Below the pieces are notes generated by a model, which was not told the DNA's origin, did not search any database, and saw only the letters and a program-made list of their open reading frames with translations. Source: Pseudomonadota bacterium (GTDB lineage: Bacteria; Pseudomonadota; Gammaproteobacteria; Acidiferrobacterales; Acidiferrobacteraceae). From it: a stretch of 64,000 nucleotides of DNA. A program made the position numbers and the translations under genes. Location of the stretch: NCBI GenBank assembly GCA_021816625.1, contig JAKAXM010000010.1, forward strand, positions 1 to 64,000. The letters are read 5' to 3'. Positions 23,077 to 32,537 of this stretch are shown here, piece after piece; positions within the stretch are counted from its first letter, which is position 1, and each line of letters starts with the position of its first letter.

Positions 23077-25563
23077 TTAGAAGAAGTTTGCGATCCGGTT
23101 TAGGAAGTGTTTGATGACCGAGATCCCGGAACTGCCGTTGGATGGCAGGTAAGCCTTGAGAAAGTAAGCCTTCCGGCTGTGGCGGCGTGTGTCGGTGAGG
23201 CGACCGGTACGCGGGTCGTAGCGCCGGCGCACCACCGATTGGGGTACCGCAAAGCGCAAGCCATGCTGCCCGCGCAGCGCGGTCTTCATGAAATGGATCC
23301 ATATGGGCAAGGCCTCGCGGGCCCCGGCGGCGAAGCGGCCGAGGGTGTGGTTGTCGTCGTAGCCCACCCAAACGGTGGTGACGATCTGTGGGTTATAGCC
23401 GTTGAACCAGGCGTTGTTCTCCTTATTGGTGGTGCCGGTCTTGCCCGCCAGCGCGTGGCGATGGAGGATCTGGGCGGCAACCCCCGTACCCTGGCGAATG
23501 ACCCTTTCCATCATGCGCGTCAGCAGGAACGCGACCCCATGAGGGATGGCCACCACGGGCGCCGCTTGGTGGTGATAGCCAAGTGCACAGTCGGCGAGGG
23601 GGATGTGGTGCCCGCCGGCGGTCTCGATGCGGGCGATAAGGTAAGGTCTGGGCAGCTCACCGCCATTGGCAAAGACGGCGTAGGCGCGGGCGATCTGCAG
23701 GGGGGTGTAGTCGCCCGACCCCAGCACCATGGACGGTACCTGGGGGATTTGCGTTACGGGGAATCCGAAGCGATGGACATAGGCGGCCGCGTAGGGGATG
23801 CCGATACGCATCAGCAGCCGTACGCTCGGGACGTTGTGGGAGTCGGCGAGGTCTTGCCATACAGGGATCGGCGTTTGGGAGAAGGTCTGACTGTAATTCG
23901 TGGGACGGTAGTCTGTACCGTCGGCCAGAGGGACGCTGAGCGGCGTGTCTTTGAGCAGCGTAACCGGGGTCAGGTAATGGGGGTTGCCGGCGGCCGCGAG
24001 CGCGTGACCATCCATCGCCGCGGCATACACGAAGGGCTTGAAGCCAGAGCCGGGCTGGCGGTAGGCGTAGAGGGCCCGGTCGAAATGGCTGAGGGCGTAA
24101 CTAAAGCCCCCGCTCAAGGCGAGTATCGCGCCCGTGCGGGCGTCGAGCGATACCAAGGCGCCCTGCACGGCAGGGATCGTTGTCAGTTGCCAGCCCGGGT
24201 CGCGGAGCCGCTGCCACACGGCGGTCCCGGCCCATTGCCGATTGCCGGATCCGGCCGTGTCGGCCGCGACCGCGTGACGCAGCCATATGAGGTCCCCGCG
24301 CTTTAGGACCTGGTCTACGGCCGATACCGGGTTCGCCTGCGGGCCGGTCCGTACCCACGCTATGGCACTCTCGTTTAGCCGGACTGTACGGCGTCCCTCG
24401 AGGCGCACGCGCGCGCGGGTCGCGTCGCTTGCCAGGACCACGCCCCAGCGCAGATTGGCGGGATCGCGGTCGGGCAGCATGGTGGGGCGATCACCGGCGA
24501 TGGCGGCTTTGAGGGCGGCGCCGCGGAGGCGCGCGATGGGACCCGCCCAGGTCTTGGGGTCGAGACTATCGAGCCCCATGGCGTAGTTTTCGAGGCCCAC
24601 AGCGATGCTATGGTCGGCTGCGCGCTGATCGCGGGGCGAGATCGTCGTGTAGACCCGGAGTCCATGCCGGTAGGTGAAGTTCGCGCCCAGGCGCTTGACC
24701 AGCCACTTGCGGATCCATTCGGTGGCGTAGGGGGCCCTATTGCTAGCCGGCGTATGGTAACGGCTACGCACGGGCTGGGCCTCGGCCATGATCAGGGCGT
24801 GATGACTGATGTCGTGGTCAGCGTACATGCGATGCAGGACGTAATCCCGGCGCTTGCGGGCGAGCGTGGGATTACGGATCGGATTGAAAAATGAGGGCGC
24901 CGCCGGAAGCCCGGCGAGCGTTGCCGCCTGCGCCAGTGACAGCGCTCCCACGTCTTTGCCGTAGTAGGTCCGGGCCGCGGCCTCTACGCCGTAGGCCCCT
25001 TGGCCCAGATAGATCTTGTTCAAATAAAGATCCAGTATCTGGCCGCGCGTGAGGCGGGCGGCGATCTTGTAGGCGAGCAGGATCTCGGCGATCTTGCGGC
25101 CTATGGTTTTCTTGGGGGAGAGGTAGAAGTTGCGCGCCACCTGTTCGGTTATGGTGCTCGCCCCCTGGACGGGGGCTAGGTGTATGAGGTCGACGAGGGC
25201 CGCGCGCACGATCCCCGGATAGCTTACCGGATAGTAGAGCGGGTTGTGGCTATAAAAGTGTCCATTCTCGGCGGCGATAAAGGCTTCCTGCAGTTTCCGG
25301 GGGATCTTGGCGAGCGGGAGCGCGAAACGAATCTGGGGACCTATGGCCTGCAAGAGTTGGCCGTTGGCGGCGTATATGCGCAGTGGTTGTTCGGGTTGCC
25401 ACTTCTCGAGCGATCGGACGGCGGGCAGGTGATCCCAGGTCCACCACGTCCATGCCCCGAGCGCCAGCGTGCCATTCACGGCCAGTATGGCCAGGGCCAG
25501 TAACACCCAGAACCGGAGATTGGATCCGGGTCGTGGCGGCGTGTTGGGTAGGATGGGGTCCAT
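23077..25563 (-). CDS. Class A penicillin-binding protein 1A/1C-like (glycosyltransferase-transpeptidase)
   Basis: An 828-residue bifunctional peptidoglycan synthase. There is an N-terminal membrane anchor at about 17-40. The glycosyltransferase domain (about 75-260) has catalytic Glu99 in AFIAAEN and QGASTITEQVARNFYLSPKK. The transpeptidase domain has SxxK at Ser506 (SGFK), SxN at 575-577 (SHN) and KTG at 708-710. The usual AAED motif reads AAEN here. It acts in the periplasm on lipid II. Its closest class is PBP1A, but the short linker leaves the subclass open. It is monocistronic, with about 90 bp to csoS1D downstream. Confidence 0.9.
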   Translation of the reverse strand: MDPILPNTPPRPGSNLRFWVLLALAILAVNGTLALGAWTWWTWDHLPAVRSLEKWQPEQPLRIYAANGQLLQAIGPQIRFALPLAKIPRKLQEAFIAAENGHFYSHNPLYYPVSYPGIVRAALVDLIHLAPVQGASTITEQVARNFYLSPKKTIGRKIAEILLAYKIAARLTRGQILDLYLNKIYLGQGAYGVEAAARTYYGKDVGALSLAQAATLAGLPAAPSFFNPIRNPTLARKRRDYVLHRMYADHDISHHALIMAEAQPVRSRYHTPASNRAPYATEWIRKWLVKRLGANFTYRHGLRVYTTISPRDQRAADHSIAVGLENYAMGLDSLDPKTWAGPIARLRGAALKAAIAGDRPTMLPDRDPANLRWGVVLASDATRARVRLEGRRTVRLNESAIAWVRTGPQANPVSAVDQVLKRGDLIWLRHAVAADTAGSGNRQWAGTAVWQRLRDPGWQLTTIPAVQGALVSLDARTGAILALSGGFSYALSHFDRALYAYRQPGSGFKPFVYAAAMDGHALAAAGNPHYLTPVTLLKDTPLSVPLADGTDYRPTNYSQTFSQTPIPVWQDLADSHNVPSVRLLMRIGIPYAAAYVHRFGFPVTQIPQVPSMVLGSGDYTPLQIARAYAVFANGGELPRPYLIARIETAGGHHIPLADCALGYHHQAAPVVAIPHGVAFLLTRMMERVIRQGTGVAAQILHRHALAGKTGTTNKENNAWFNGYNPQIVTTVWVGYDDNHTLGRFAAGAREALPIWIHFMKTALRGQHGLRFAVPQSVVRRRYDPRTGRLTDTRRHSRKAYFLKAYLPSNGSSGISVIKHFLNRIANFF

Positions 25564-25762
25564 GCTGTCTTGGGCCTCAGGGCTTACCGGGGACGTTTGG
25601 TCCCATCGGAATCGGGCCGCGCCGGGCGGCGCGCGGAGGCGAAACGGACCATGTCATGACCTCAGGATACGGTCTGGGCCGGGGCCGAGGCAAAGCGCGA
25701 CCGATATGAGGTCGATCTCGCGCGAATCGCGGTCACAGACCGCGCGCGCGGTCGCGCCTCGT

Positions 25763-26206
25763 TTAGAGGTGTCGCGGCGGCGGATTGAGGCCTTCAAAGA
25801 CGGTGTCCATGGCTTGCCCCTGGGTGTCATAGGCCTGGATGGCGATGTGGTGGCCTTGCGGTATGAGCACCACGGTGCAGGCCGGCAGTCGTCTGCGGCC
25901 GGATGCAAGCCGGTAGGCCGGGCCGGCTCCGCAGGGGTTCTGCGGATAACGGGCTTCCAGGCGCCGCAGCCATTCGCGCGCGTAGCGACGCGCCTGCCGC
26001 GCCGAGGCGAAGGGGTGTCGCGGTTGCGTGCGCAACGCCAGTTCCAAATGGTGGCGTACGGCCTGCTGTTTGACCACGACTCGATAGCTCAAGACCGCGG
26101 CCCAGAGCCCATAGAGGGTCGTCAGGATGATGATGGCAAGCGGAAAGCGGCCCATGCGCCGGGGGGGCGGGGCCGCGTTTGCGGGCATGTGGGCGGCGGG
26201 TCTCAC
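25763..26206 (-). CDS. Small membrane-anchored protein of unknown function
   Basis: A 147-residue protein with one N-terminal membrane helix (FPLAIIILTTLYGLWAAVLSY, about 22-42) and a basic, probably periplasmic region with two Cys (NPCGAGPAYR, LPACTVVLIP). GTG 26206 is chosen because it overlaps the lgt stop (GTGA), implying coupled translation. A longer frame reaching into lgt is less likely. The C-terminal half, with TVVLIPQGHHIAIQAYDTQG, is beta-rich. No family was recognised. Confidence 0.6.
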   Translation of the reverse strand: MRPAAHMPANAAPPPRRMGRFPLAIIILTTLYGLWAAVLSYRVVVKQQAVRHHLELALRTQPRHPFASARQARRYAREWLRRLEARYPQNPCGAGPAYRLASGRRRLPACTVVLIPQGHHIAIQAYDTQGQAMDTVFEGLNPPPRHL

Positions 26207-27021
26207 GAGGCACCCTCTCCAGGGTGCGCAGACCCCGGTGTCTCGAAGCCGCCCCGATAGGCCCAATACAGGAGGGCCAGGCCCGCGAGGATCATCGGGA
26301 TCGATAGTATCTGTCCCATGTCGAGTCGCCCCCACACGAAGCCGAGCTGGATATCCGGTTCGCGCGTGAATTCAACCAGAAAGCGGAAGAGGCCGTAGCA
26401 GACCACGAACAGGCTGCCCACGGCCCCGGCCGGCCGGGGCCGTCGGCCGTAGACGACGAGGATGACGAGTAACAGCACGCCTTCCAGGAGAAACTCGTAG
26501 ATCTGCGACGGTTGGCGGGGTTGCGGTCCTCCCGCGGGGAAGATGATAGCCCATGGCAGGTGGCTTACGCGGCCAAACAACTGGTCGTTGATGAAGTTGG
26601 CAAGTCGCCCGAGTCCGAGTCCGATGGGGGCGGCCGGCGCGACGAAGTCGAGGACCTTCATGGTCGATCGGCCCTGTTTGCGGCCGTAGGCCCAGCAGCC
26701 CAGGATGACTCCGATCAGTCCGCCATGAAAGGACATGCCGCCGTCCCAGACCTTCAGCATGTCGAGGGGGTGGCCTATGTAATACGGGAGATCGTACCAA
26801 AGGATGTAACCGGCGCGGCCGCCGGCGATCGCGCCTACCGACAGGTAGTATTCGAGGTCCAGCACCTGTTCCTTGGTCCAGTCCCACTGGGGGCGGCGCC
26901 CACGGCGGATGAGCCAGAGGGTGCCGATGACGAAACTGATGATCTCAAGCAGCCCGTACCAGTGGATGGGTATGGGTCCGATATGAAAACCAACCGGATT
27001 GATGTGCGGATAAGGGAGCAT
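26203..27021 (-). CDS. lgt: Prolipoprotein diacylglyceryl transferase
   Basis: A 272-residue inner-membrane enzyme that moves a diacylglyceryl group from phosphatidylglycerol to the lipobox cysteine, the first step of lipoprotein maturation. It has seven membrane helices, the conserved MSFHGGLIG (97-104) and the signature GRLANFINDQLFG (138-150), where GNF...NGE is more usual. It is of normal length. It would serve the several lipoproteins in this window (MlaA-like, CyoA, PqiC-like). The downstream small membrane gene overlaps it by 4 nt. Confidence 0.95.
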   Translation of the reverse strand: MLPYPHINPVGFHIGPIPIHWYGLLEIISFVIGTLWLIRRGRRPQWDWTKEQVLDLEYYLSVGAIAGGRAGYILWYDLPYYIGHPLDMLKVWDGGMSFHGGLIGVILGCWAYGRKQGRSTMKVLDFVAPAAPIGLGLGRLANFINDQLFGRVSHLPWAIIFPAGGPQPRQPSQIYEFLLEGVLLLVILVVYGRRPRPAGAVGSLFVVCYGLFRFLVEFTREPDIQLGFVWGRLDMGQILSIPMILAGLALLYWAYRGGFETPGSAHPGEGAS

Positions 27022-27106
27022 GCGCGTCCACGGACAATCGGCGCAGGATGGCGAATGGAGGGACCGGTGTCAAGCGCGCCGCGCCCGGCCGGCCATCCCA
27101 TGGACT

Positions 27107-28039
27107 TTAAGAAGAAGGCGTCGGCTTAAGGTTATCTACGATACGAAATGCCGTCCCCACCGTCTTTGCGAGATCCCCCATGTCGGCGGGCACGATCATG
27201 ACGTTGCTCGCCTTGGCGATCCCGCCCCACTGGGCAATGAAGGATTCCGCGACACGCATGTTCATGGCCTGACGGGCGTTGTCGTCTTTCAGGCTGTCGC
27301 CCACGATCCGCAGGGATTCGGCGGTGGCCTTGGCCACCAGCAGGATCGCCTGGGCCTCGCCTTGTGCACGCAGGACCTGTGCTTGCTGGTTGCCATCGGC
27401 GCGGTTGATCGCCTGCTGGCGTTCGCCCTCGGAGATGTTGATCGCCTGCTGCTTGGCGCCCTCTGAGGTCGCAATGGTGGCGCGCTTCTCGCGTTCAGCC
27501 GTGATCTGCATCTCCATCGCGCGGATCACGTCGGCCGGCGGCGTGATGTCACGGATCTCGTAGCGCAGGACCTTAAGGCCCCAGGTCACGGCGGCGCGGT
27601 CCAACTCTTGCACGACCGTGGCGTTTAGCTCGGCGCGTTGCGACAAGACCTCATCGAGGGCGCGCTTCCCGACATCGGCGCGCAGTATGGTCTGCGCCAG
27701 CTGAATCATAGATTGCGTGGGATTGGTGGTTCCGTAAGCGGCGGCCTTGGCGTCGGTGATCTGGAGATAGAGGACCCCGTCGATAGCGATCTGCGTATTG
27801 TCTTTGGTGATACAGACTTGTTTTTGAACATCTATCGGCGTCTCGCGCAGGTCGAAGCGATAGGCAATGCGGTCGATCAGGGGGAATATGATATTGAGGC
27901 CCGGTCCCAACACCCCATGAAAACGTCCCAATCTTTCCAATACGAAGGCGTGTTGCTGGGGGACTACGCGCAAGCCCTTCGCGACCATGAACAGTCCCAA
28001 CGCCGCCAGTATGACGAGAACGACGATACCAAGGTCCAT
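27107..28039 (-). CDS. SPFH/band-7 membrane protein (QmcA/paraslipin type)
   Basis: A 310-residue stomatin-like protein. One N-terminal membrane helix (about 3-20) is followed by the SPFH domain (VPQQHAFVLERLGRFHGVLGPG) and a long coiled coil rich in Glu, Arg and Ala (AEREKRATIATSEGAKQQAINISEG). An AAGGAGGAG ribosome-binding site is very strong. It pairs with the upstream nfeD-like gene 26 nt away, a common SPFH-NfeD couple that organises membrane microdomains. Hopanoid-rich membranes may favour such domains; that connection is speculative. Confidence 0.9.
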   Translation of the reverse strand: MDLGIVVLVILAALGLFMVAKGLRVVPQQHAFVLERLGRFHGVLGPGLNIIFPLIDRIAYRFDLRETPIDVQKQVCITKDNTQIAIDGVLYLQITDAKAAAYGTTNPTQSMIQLAQTILRADVGKRALDEVLSQRAELNATVVQELDRAAVTWGLKVLRYEIRDITPPADVIRAMEMQITAEREKRATIATSEGAKQQAINISEGERQQAINRADGNQQAQVLRAQGEAQAILLVAKATAESLRIVGDSLKDDNARQAMNMRVAESFIAQWGGIAKASNVMIVPADMGDLAKTVGTAFRIVDNLKPTPSS

Positions 28040-28065
28040 ATCTCCTCCTTTTTACGTGTTTGGCT

Positions 28066-28527
28066 CTAGCGTTGTGGCTGTTTGATGTCTTGTGCCGCTG
28101 CCGGCGAGGCGAGTATCAGTTCGCTACCTTGCCGGTCGACGATGGTCAGGATATCGCCGATAGCAGGCGGCGCCGCGCTCGGGCTCTCGAGGCGTGCCTG
28201 CCAGGAGGTGTCCCGATAGGCGACGCGCAGGCCTTCGGCACTGATCGTCTCCACGCGCACGAGTTGGCCCACATCGGGGCAGGCGACTTGCGCCCATTCC
28301 GGGCGGGGTCGCAACAGCCGTCGGCGCACGATGGTCGCCGCGGGTAGTCCCACGAGGGCTGCGATCACGACCACGACGATAGCCATACCCGCAGAATCCC
28401 CCGCAAAGGCCGCGATACTGCCAGCGCCGAGGGCAGCGGCCACGGCGATCAGATAGAATGTCATGGTAGCGAGTTCGATGGCGAGCACGGCGGCCGCCAA
28501 GATCGCAAGGATCGCTCCTGCCGTCAT
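28066..28527 (-). CDS. NfeD-family membrane protein (short form)
   Basis: A 153-residue protein with two or three membrane helices (about 5-75) and a C-terminal OB-fold (VGQLVRVETISAEGLRVAYRDTSWQARLE). It lacks the N-terminal ClpP-like protease of long NfeD proteins. NfeD proteins work with the SPFH partner encoded next to them, here the gene at 27107. The preceding GGDEF/EAL gene stops 44 nt upstream. Confidence 0.87.
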   Translation of the reverse strand: MTAGAILAILAAAVLAIELATMTFYLIAVAAALGAGSIAAFAGDSAGMAIVVVVIAALVGLPAATIVRRRLLRPRPEWAQVACPDVGQLVRVETISAEGLRVAYRDTSWQARLESPSAAPPAIGDILTIVDRQGSELILASPAAAQDIKQPQR

Positions 28528-28570
28528 AGGCCTCCCGGCTTCCTTTCAGGCGCAGCCTAAAGCGTATGCG

Positions 28571-30421
28571 CTAAAGCGGCCGAGCGCCAGGGTGACCGGT
28601 CGGGGCGGGAAGGGATTCGCCGTGGGAATCCCCTGCGCACCCTCGGTCATCCGGGCCCCACAACTGCGCTTCCGGCCCGGGCGGCGCGAACAGGTAGCCC
28701 TGTCCGAATCGGCAGCCCATGGTCAGCAAGACCGCCCTTTGTGCCGGCGTTTCTATCCCTTCGGCCACCGGGGTAATACCGAAGGCCTCAGCGGCGCTGA
28801 TCATGCTCTGGACAAGCACGCAATCGGCACGATCGTAAGTGATGCCGGCAATGAAACTCTTGTCGATCTTGATCGTGTCGATGGGCAGCGAGCGCAGGTG
28901 CTGGAGGGCGGCATAGCCGGTACCGAAATCGTCTAGGGCTACGGCGATGCCGAGGCGGCGGCAATCGTCGATCAACGCGCGCGCCGCGTCGAGGTCTCGG
29001 ATCGTGCTCCATTCAACCAGCTCTATCCCGAGGTAACGCGGATCGACCGCTTGCTCCGAGGCCGCCAGGGCGCGGCGCACGGTATCGCCGAAGCGGTGAT
29101 TCTCGACGGAGGATGCGGATAGGTTGATATGCAATGTCCGGAATATTCCGCGGGCCTGCCAGCGGGCCAGGGCCGCAAGGGCGGCGCGGATCACCCAGGC
29201 GTCGAGCTTTAGGCTGTTGTAGGCATGCTCCATGGCCGCCATGAATTGCGGGGGCGCCAAAAGCCCATGGGTCGGATGCTGCCACCGGATCAGGGCCTCA
29301 GCGGATACTGTCTCCCCGGTGAGCAAATCCACCACAGGCTGAAAATACAAGATCATTTCGCCTTGCTCTATGGCGTGACCAAACTGTAAAACGAGGTCGG
29401 ATTGGGGATCACGGGATAGAGCCATGGCGTCCGTAAAGACGAGTCCTCTATTGCCGCCGGCGCGCTTGGCTTCATGCATCGCGATGTCGGCATGGTGCAA
29501 CAAAGTGGATTCGGGGCCGTCTTCGATAGGGTAGACCGTAAATCCTAGGCTGATACTGACAGCGATCTGGGTCGTATTTGTTCCCCAGCGTATGCCCGAA
29601 GTCTGCCGGATACGTTCGATCACCGTTTCGATCTCGCTATAGCGGTTCACATCTTCAAGGATCAGGGCGAACTCATCCCCGCCCAAGCGCGCCAGAGTAT
29701 CACCGGTACGAATCAGATCCTGAACCCGGCGCTTGATCTCCACAAGAAGGCTATCGCCCATGGCGTGTCCGAGCCGATCATTGATCATCCTGAAATTGTC
29801 GATGTCGAAGACAATGATGGCCACGAGCCGCTCGTGTCGCACGGCGGTGGCCATCGCGCGCGGTAGACGATCGAAGAAGAGATTGCGGTTTGCAGCGCCC
29901 GTCAGCGGATCGTGCAGGGCCAGCGTGCGCAGGCGCTGCTCGGTGTGAAAGCGGTGTAAGGCTGTGCCCATGAAATCGGAGACAATCGCGAGCATCCGGT
30001 AGTCTGCGGCATCGGGCAGAGGCGGCGACTGGCAAAACCACGAGATCGCCAGAATCGCGAGCACGCGACCATCGGCCACGACCGGGCTGCACAGGCTTGC
30101 CTTAAGGCCGCACGCGACGTATGCAGGCATCGCATAGGGGCTGTCGGCGTAATTCGTGACCAAGATGGGGCGGCGCGCGGCGAGCGCTGCCCCGGCAACC
30201 CCCAGACGGTTGCTGAAGGCGTGGGTGGCGAGTCTTTGGTGGGCGGCCGGAAGCCCATGGAAAAACTGGTAGCGCAGACGGTCTGGTTCCTCGCAGACGA
30301 TAAGGGCCGCGCCGTCGGCCGCGAATTGCGCAGCGAGTCCTGCGGCGGCCATATGAAAAAAGCGTTCTAGGTCCAGTTCGCAGACGAGCCGGTGCAAGAA
30401 GTTGATATCAAGGGATTGCAT
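28571..30421 (-). CDS. GAF-GGDEF-EAL cyclic-di-GMP signalling protein
   Basis: A 616-residue cytosolic protein. A GAF-like sensor comes first (about 10-155). The diguanylate cyclase domain has an intact GGDEF (247-251), and the allosteric I-site RTGD sits five residues before it. The phosphodiesterase domain has EAL (375-377), DDFGTG (497-502), KIDKSFI and AEGIET. All key residues are present, so both synthesis and breakdown of c-di-GMP are possible. The ATG at 30421 is preferred; a longer frame to 30553 adds a Gly/Arg-rich stretch with no domain similarity. Confidence 0.9.
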   Translation of the reverse strand: MQSLDINFLHRLVCELDLERFFHMAAAGLAAQFAADGAALIVCEEPDRLRYQFFHGLPAAHQRLATHAFSNRLGVAGAALAARRPILVTNYADSPYAMPAYVACGLKASLCSPVVADGRVLAILAISWFCQSPPLPDAADYRMLAIVSDFMGTALHRFHTEQRLRTLALHDPLTGAANRNLFFDRLPRAMATAVRHERLVAIIVFDIDNFRMINDRLGHAMGDSLLVEIKRRVQDLIRTGDTLARLGGDEFALILEDVNRYSEIETVIERIRQTSGIRWGTNTTQIAVSISLGFTVYPIEDGPESTLLHHADIAMHEAKRAGGNRGLVFTDAMALSRDPQSDLVLQFGHAIEQGEMILYFQPVVDLLTGETVSAEALIRWQHPTHGLLAPPQFMAAMEHAYNSLKLDAWVIRAALAALARWQARGIFRTLHINLSASSVENHRFGDTVRRALAASEQAVDPRYLGIELVEWSTIRDLDAARALIDDCRRLGIAVALDDFGTGYAALQHLRSLPIDTIKIDKSFIAGITYDRADCVLVQSMISAAEAFGITPVAEGIETPAQRAVLLTMGCRFGQGYLFAPPGPEAQLWGPDDRGCAGDSHGESLPAPTGHPGARPL

Positions 30422-30853
30422 GATCCGCCCGCTCCTGTTGCCATGCCCAAGGCGCCGGCCCGTGCCCGCACACCCTGGGTCTTTTCGGCATTCACCGTAC
30501 GAGCCGGTGTCGTTCGTGCCCGTGGTCTCCTTAAACATGGGCCGGTTCACCACAGGCCATCAGGGTTCGCGGCCTTTGGCCGAACCTAAGCAATTGGTAT
30601 GCCAGGGCGCGAGCCGTGCTTGGGGTACAGCGCCTGGGGTAGCCCGCGGGTCACGCCCTGGGGCTGCGCCCTACCAAAGGTCCTGGGCAGGGACGGCGGC
30701 AAAGGTTCAGGATAGACGGGTACGCCGATGGCAGGCGGGGGTGCTCTGCGTCCCCGATTGGGGCGCGACGGTTCGATTCCGCAAGGCCGCCGCGCACCGG
30801 GCCCGGCCGGGGCCACCGGTCAGGCGAACGCGGGTCCACAGGAGGGTCTGACT
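30422..30853. other. Divergent intergenic region
   Basis: This lies between the GGDEF/EAL start and the nemA-like start. It holds open frames on both strands typical of GC-rich DNA but none with a family motif. A dyad GGCCTTTGGCC is near 30571-30581. Promoters for both flanking genes are expected here, but no clear -35/-10 pair was identified. Confidence 0.4.
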
Positions 30854-32032
30854 ATGGATAACGAGTCACACACGCCCGCACAGGCTATGGGGTCCGGGAC
30901 GCACGCCGAGATCGCCGGCCCCGGTCTTTTTGCACCAATAAGGGTCGGCGCCTTGTCGTTGCCGAACCGTGTCGTCATGGCCCCGCTTACCCGCAACCGG
31001 GCGGGGCGTGGCTTCGTCCCTCGCGAGCTCAACGCCCTCTATTATCGCCAGCGCGCGTCGGCCGGTCTCATTATCGCGGAGGCAACCCAGATCGCGCCGG
31101 AGGGTCTCGGTTATCCGGATACGCCGGGCATCTATAATGATGGGCAGGTGGCGGGCTGGCGACGGGTCACGGATGCGGTCCATAGGGAAGGAGGTCGGAT
31201 CTTCCTGCAGCTCTGGCACGTAGGCCGTATCTCGCATCCGAGCCTGCAGCCCGGTGGGGCGCTACCGGTCGCACCCAGCGCGATCAAACCCCAAGGGCAG
31301 GCTGCCACCTATCAGGGGCCTCAGGATTTCGTGACGCCACGGGCGTTGCGCACCGAGGAGCTCGGGCAGATTCTCGCCCAATACCGCGCAGCCGCCCATA
31401 ATGCGCTCGCGGCCGGCTTCGATGGGGTGGAGGTGCATAACGCCAACGGCTATCTCCTCGATCAGTTTTTGCGCGATGGCACGAACGACCGTACTGATGA
31501 CTACGGGGGATCGCTCGCCAAGCGCATGCGCTTCCCCTTGGCCGTCCTGGAGACGGTCTTGCAGGTCTGGCCTGCCGATCGGGTCGGTATCCGGCTGTCC
31601 CCGAGCGGCACCATGAACGATATGCACGATTCCGACCCCCAGGCCACGTTCACGGCCATGGTGCGCGCACTCGAATCCTATAACCTCGCTTATGTGCATA
31701 TCATAGAGGCCCTGGAGGGCGATCTCCGACATGGCGCCCAAGCCCTGCCCATCGCGTATTTCCGGTCGGTGTATCGGGGCTGTCTCATGGTCAACGGTGG
31801 TTATGATGGGCCGAAGGCGCAGGCGGTCATAGCCGCAGGGCACGCCGACCTCGTATCCTTTGGACGGCTCTTCCTCGCAAACCCCGACCTTCCGGCGCGC
31901 CTGCAGAGGGGGTGGCCCTTGAACGCCCCCCGCCCCGAGCTTTTTTACGGAGGCGATGAGGCCGGGTATACGGACTATCCGGTCGCGTCGCCTGGAGGCG
32001 AAACCACCAACCCTCCCCTTAAGGATCGCTAG
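30854..32032 (+). CDS. Old yellow enzyme family FMN ene-reductase (NemA-like)
   Basis: A 392-residue FMN-dependent oxidoreductase that uses NAD(P)H to reduce activated C=C bonds or nitro groups. It starts LFAPIRVGALSLPNRVVMAPLTRNRA. The active-site pair is His-Asn in GVEVHNANGYLLDQFL, followed by RTDDYGGS, and VNGGYDGPKAQAVI binds FMN phosphate. ATG 30854 is chosen because GGAGGG lies 7 nt upstream; an in-frame start at 30728 would add a low-complexity stretch. It overlaps the glutathione peroxidase gene tail-to-tail by 14 bp. An electrophile-detoxifying role with its neighbours fits. Confidence 0.9.
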   Translation: MDNESHTPAQAMGSGTHAEIAGPGLFAPIRVGALSLPNRVVMAPLTRNRAGRGFVPRELNALYYRQRASAGLIIAEATQIAPEGLGYPDTPGIYNDGQVAGWRRVTDAVHREGGRIFLQLWHVGRISHPSLQPGGALPVAPSAIKPQGQAATYQGPQDFVTPRALRTEELGQILAQYRAAAHNALAAGFDGVEVHNANGYLLDQFLRDGTNDRTDDYGGSLAKRMRFPLAVLETVLQVWPADRVGIRLSPSGTMNDMHDSDPQATFTAMVRALESYNLAYVHIIEALEGDLRHGAQALPIAYFRSVYRGCLMVNGGYDGPKAQAVIAAGHADLVSFGRLFLANPDLPARLQRGWPLNAPRPELFYGGDEAGYTDYPVASPGGETTNPPLKDR

Positions 32033-32537
32033 GGTCGGCGAGGAGGTGTTCTATGGCCAAAGCCAAGCGCGCCGGTGGCGTTCGCGGGGCATGGCGCGCG
32101 CGAACGTGGCCGCTGCGGTCGATCAGGAATTTCGTGAAATTCCATTTGATGGCGCGCGTCCCCCATAGCCCCGGGGCGCGTGCGCACAGCCATTGATACA
32201 GAGGGTCGGCGCCGGGCCCCTTGACGTCGATCTTACCGAACACCGGAAAGGTGACATCGTACTGGCTGCGGCAAAAGGTCTGGATCTCCGCATCGCCGGC
32301 GGGTTCTTGCCCCCCGAATTGATTGCAGGGAAAGCCCAGGACCGTAAAGCCCTGTCCCTGATAGCGGCGATACAGGGCCTCGAGGGCTGCGTATTGCGGG
32401 GTAAAGCCGCAGCGGCTCGCGACATTGACGAGCAGGAGTACCTGGCCCTGGTAGGCCGCAAGGTCGCAGGCCGCGCCGGTCGGGCCCTTGACCCGAAAGT
32501 CGTACACGCGGTCGGGATGCATCGCTCTGTCCTTCAT
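32019..32537 (-). CDS. Glutathione peroxidase family protein
   Basis: A 172-residue thiol peroxidase. The catalytic cysteine is in [15 protein letters not shown], the conserved [11 protein letters not shown] follows, and WNFTKFL carries the catalytic Trp/Asn. It is Cys-type rather than Sec-type, so thioredoxin may be its real reductant. ATG 32537 overlaps the gloA stop (ATGA), so the two are co-translated. It reduces H2O2 and lipid hydroperoxides in the cytosol. A second in-frame ATG five codons later is possible. Confidence 0.92.
   Translation of the reverse strand: MKDRAMHPDRVYDFRVKGPTGAACDLAAYQGQVLLLVNVASRCGFTPQYAALEALYRRYQGQGFTVLGFPCNQFGGQEPAGDAEIQTFCRSQYDVTFPVFGKIDVKGPGADPLYQWLCARAPGLWGTRAIKWNFTKFLIDRSGHVRARHAPRTPPARLALAIEHLLADPSDP

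Noticed and set aside
23107-24306. 399-residue forward frame opposite the PBP1A gene
   Set aside because: It covers the middle of a gene with all PBP motifs; its own product is Gly/Arg/Val-rich without domain features.
30728-30853. Longer N-terminus for the OYE-family reductase
   Set aside because: The extension is low-complexity and lacks family similarity; the ATG at 30854 has GGAGGG at the right distance.
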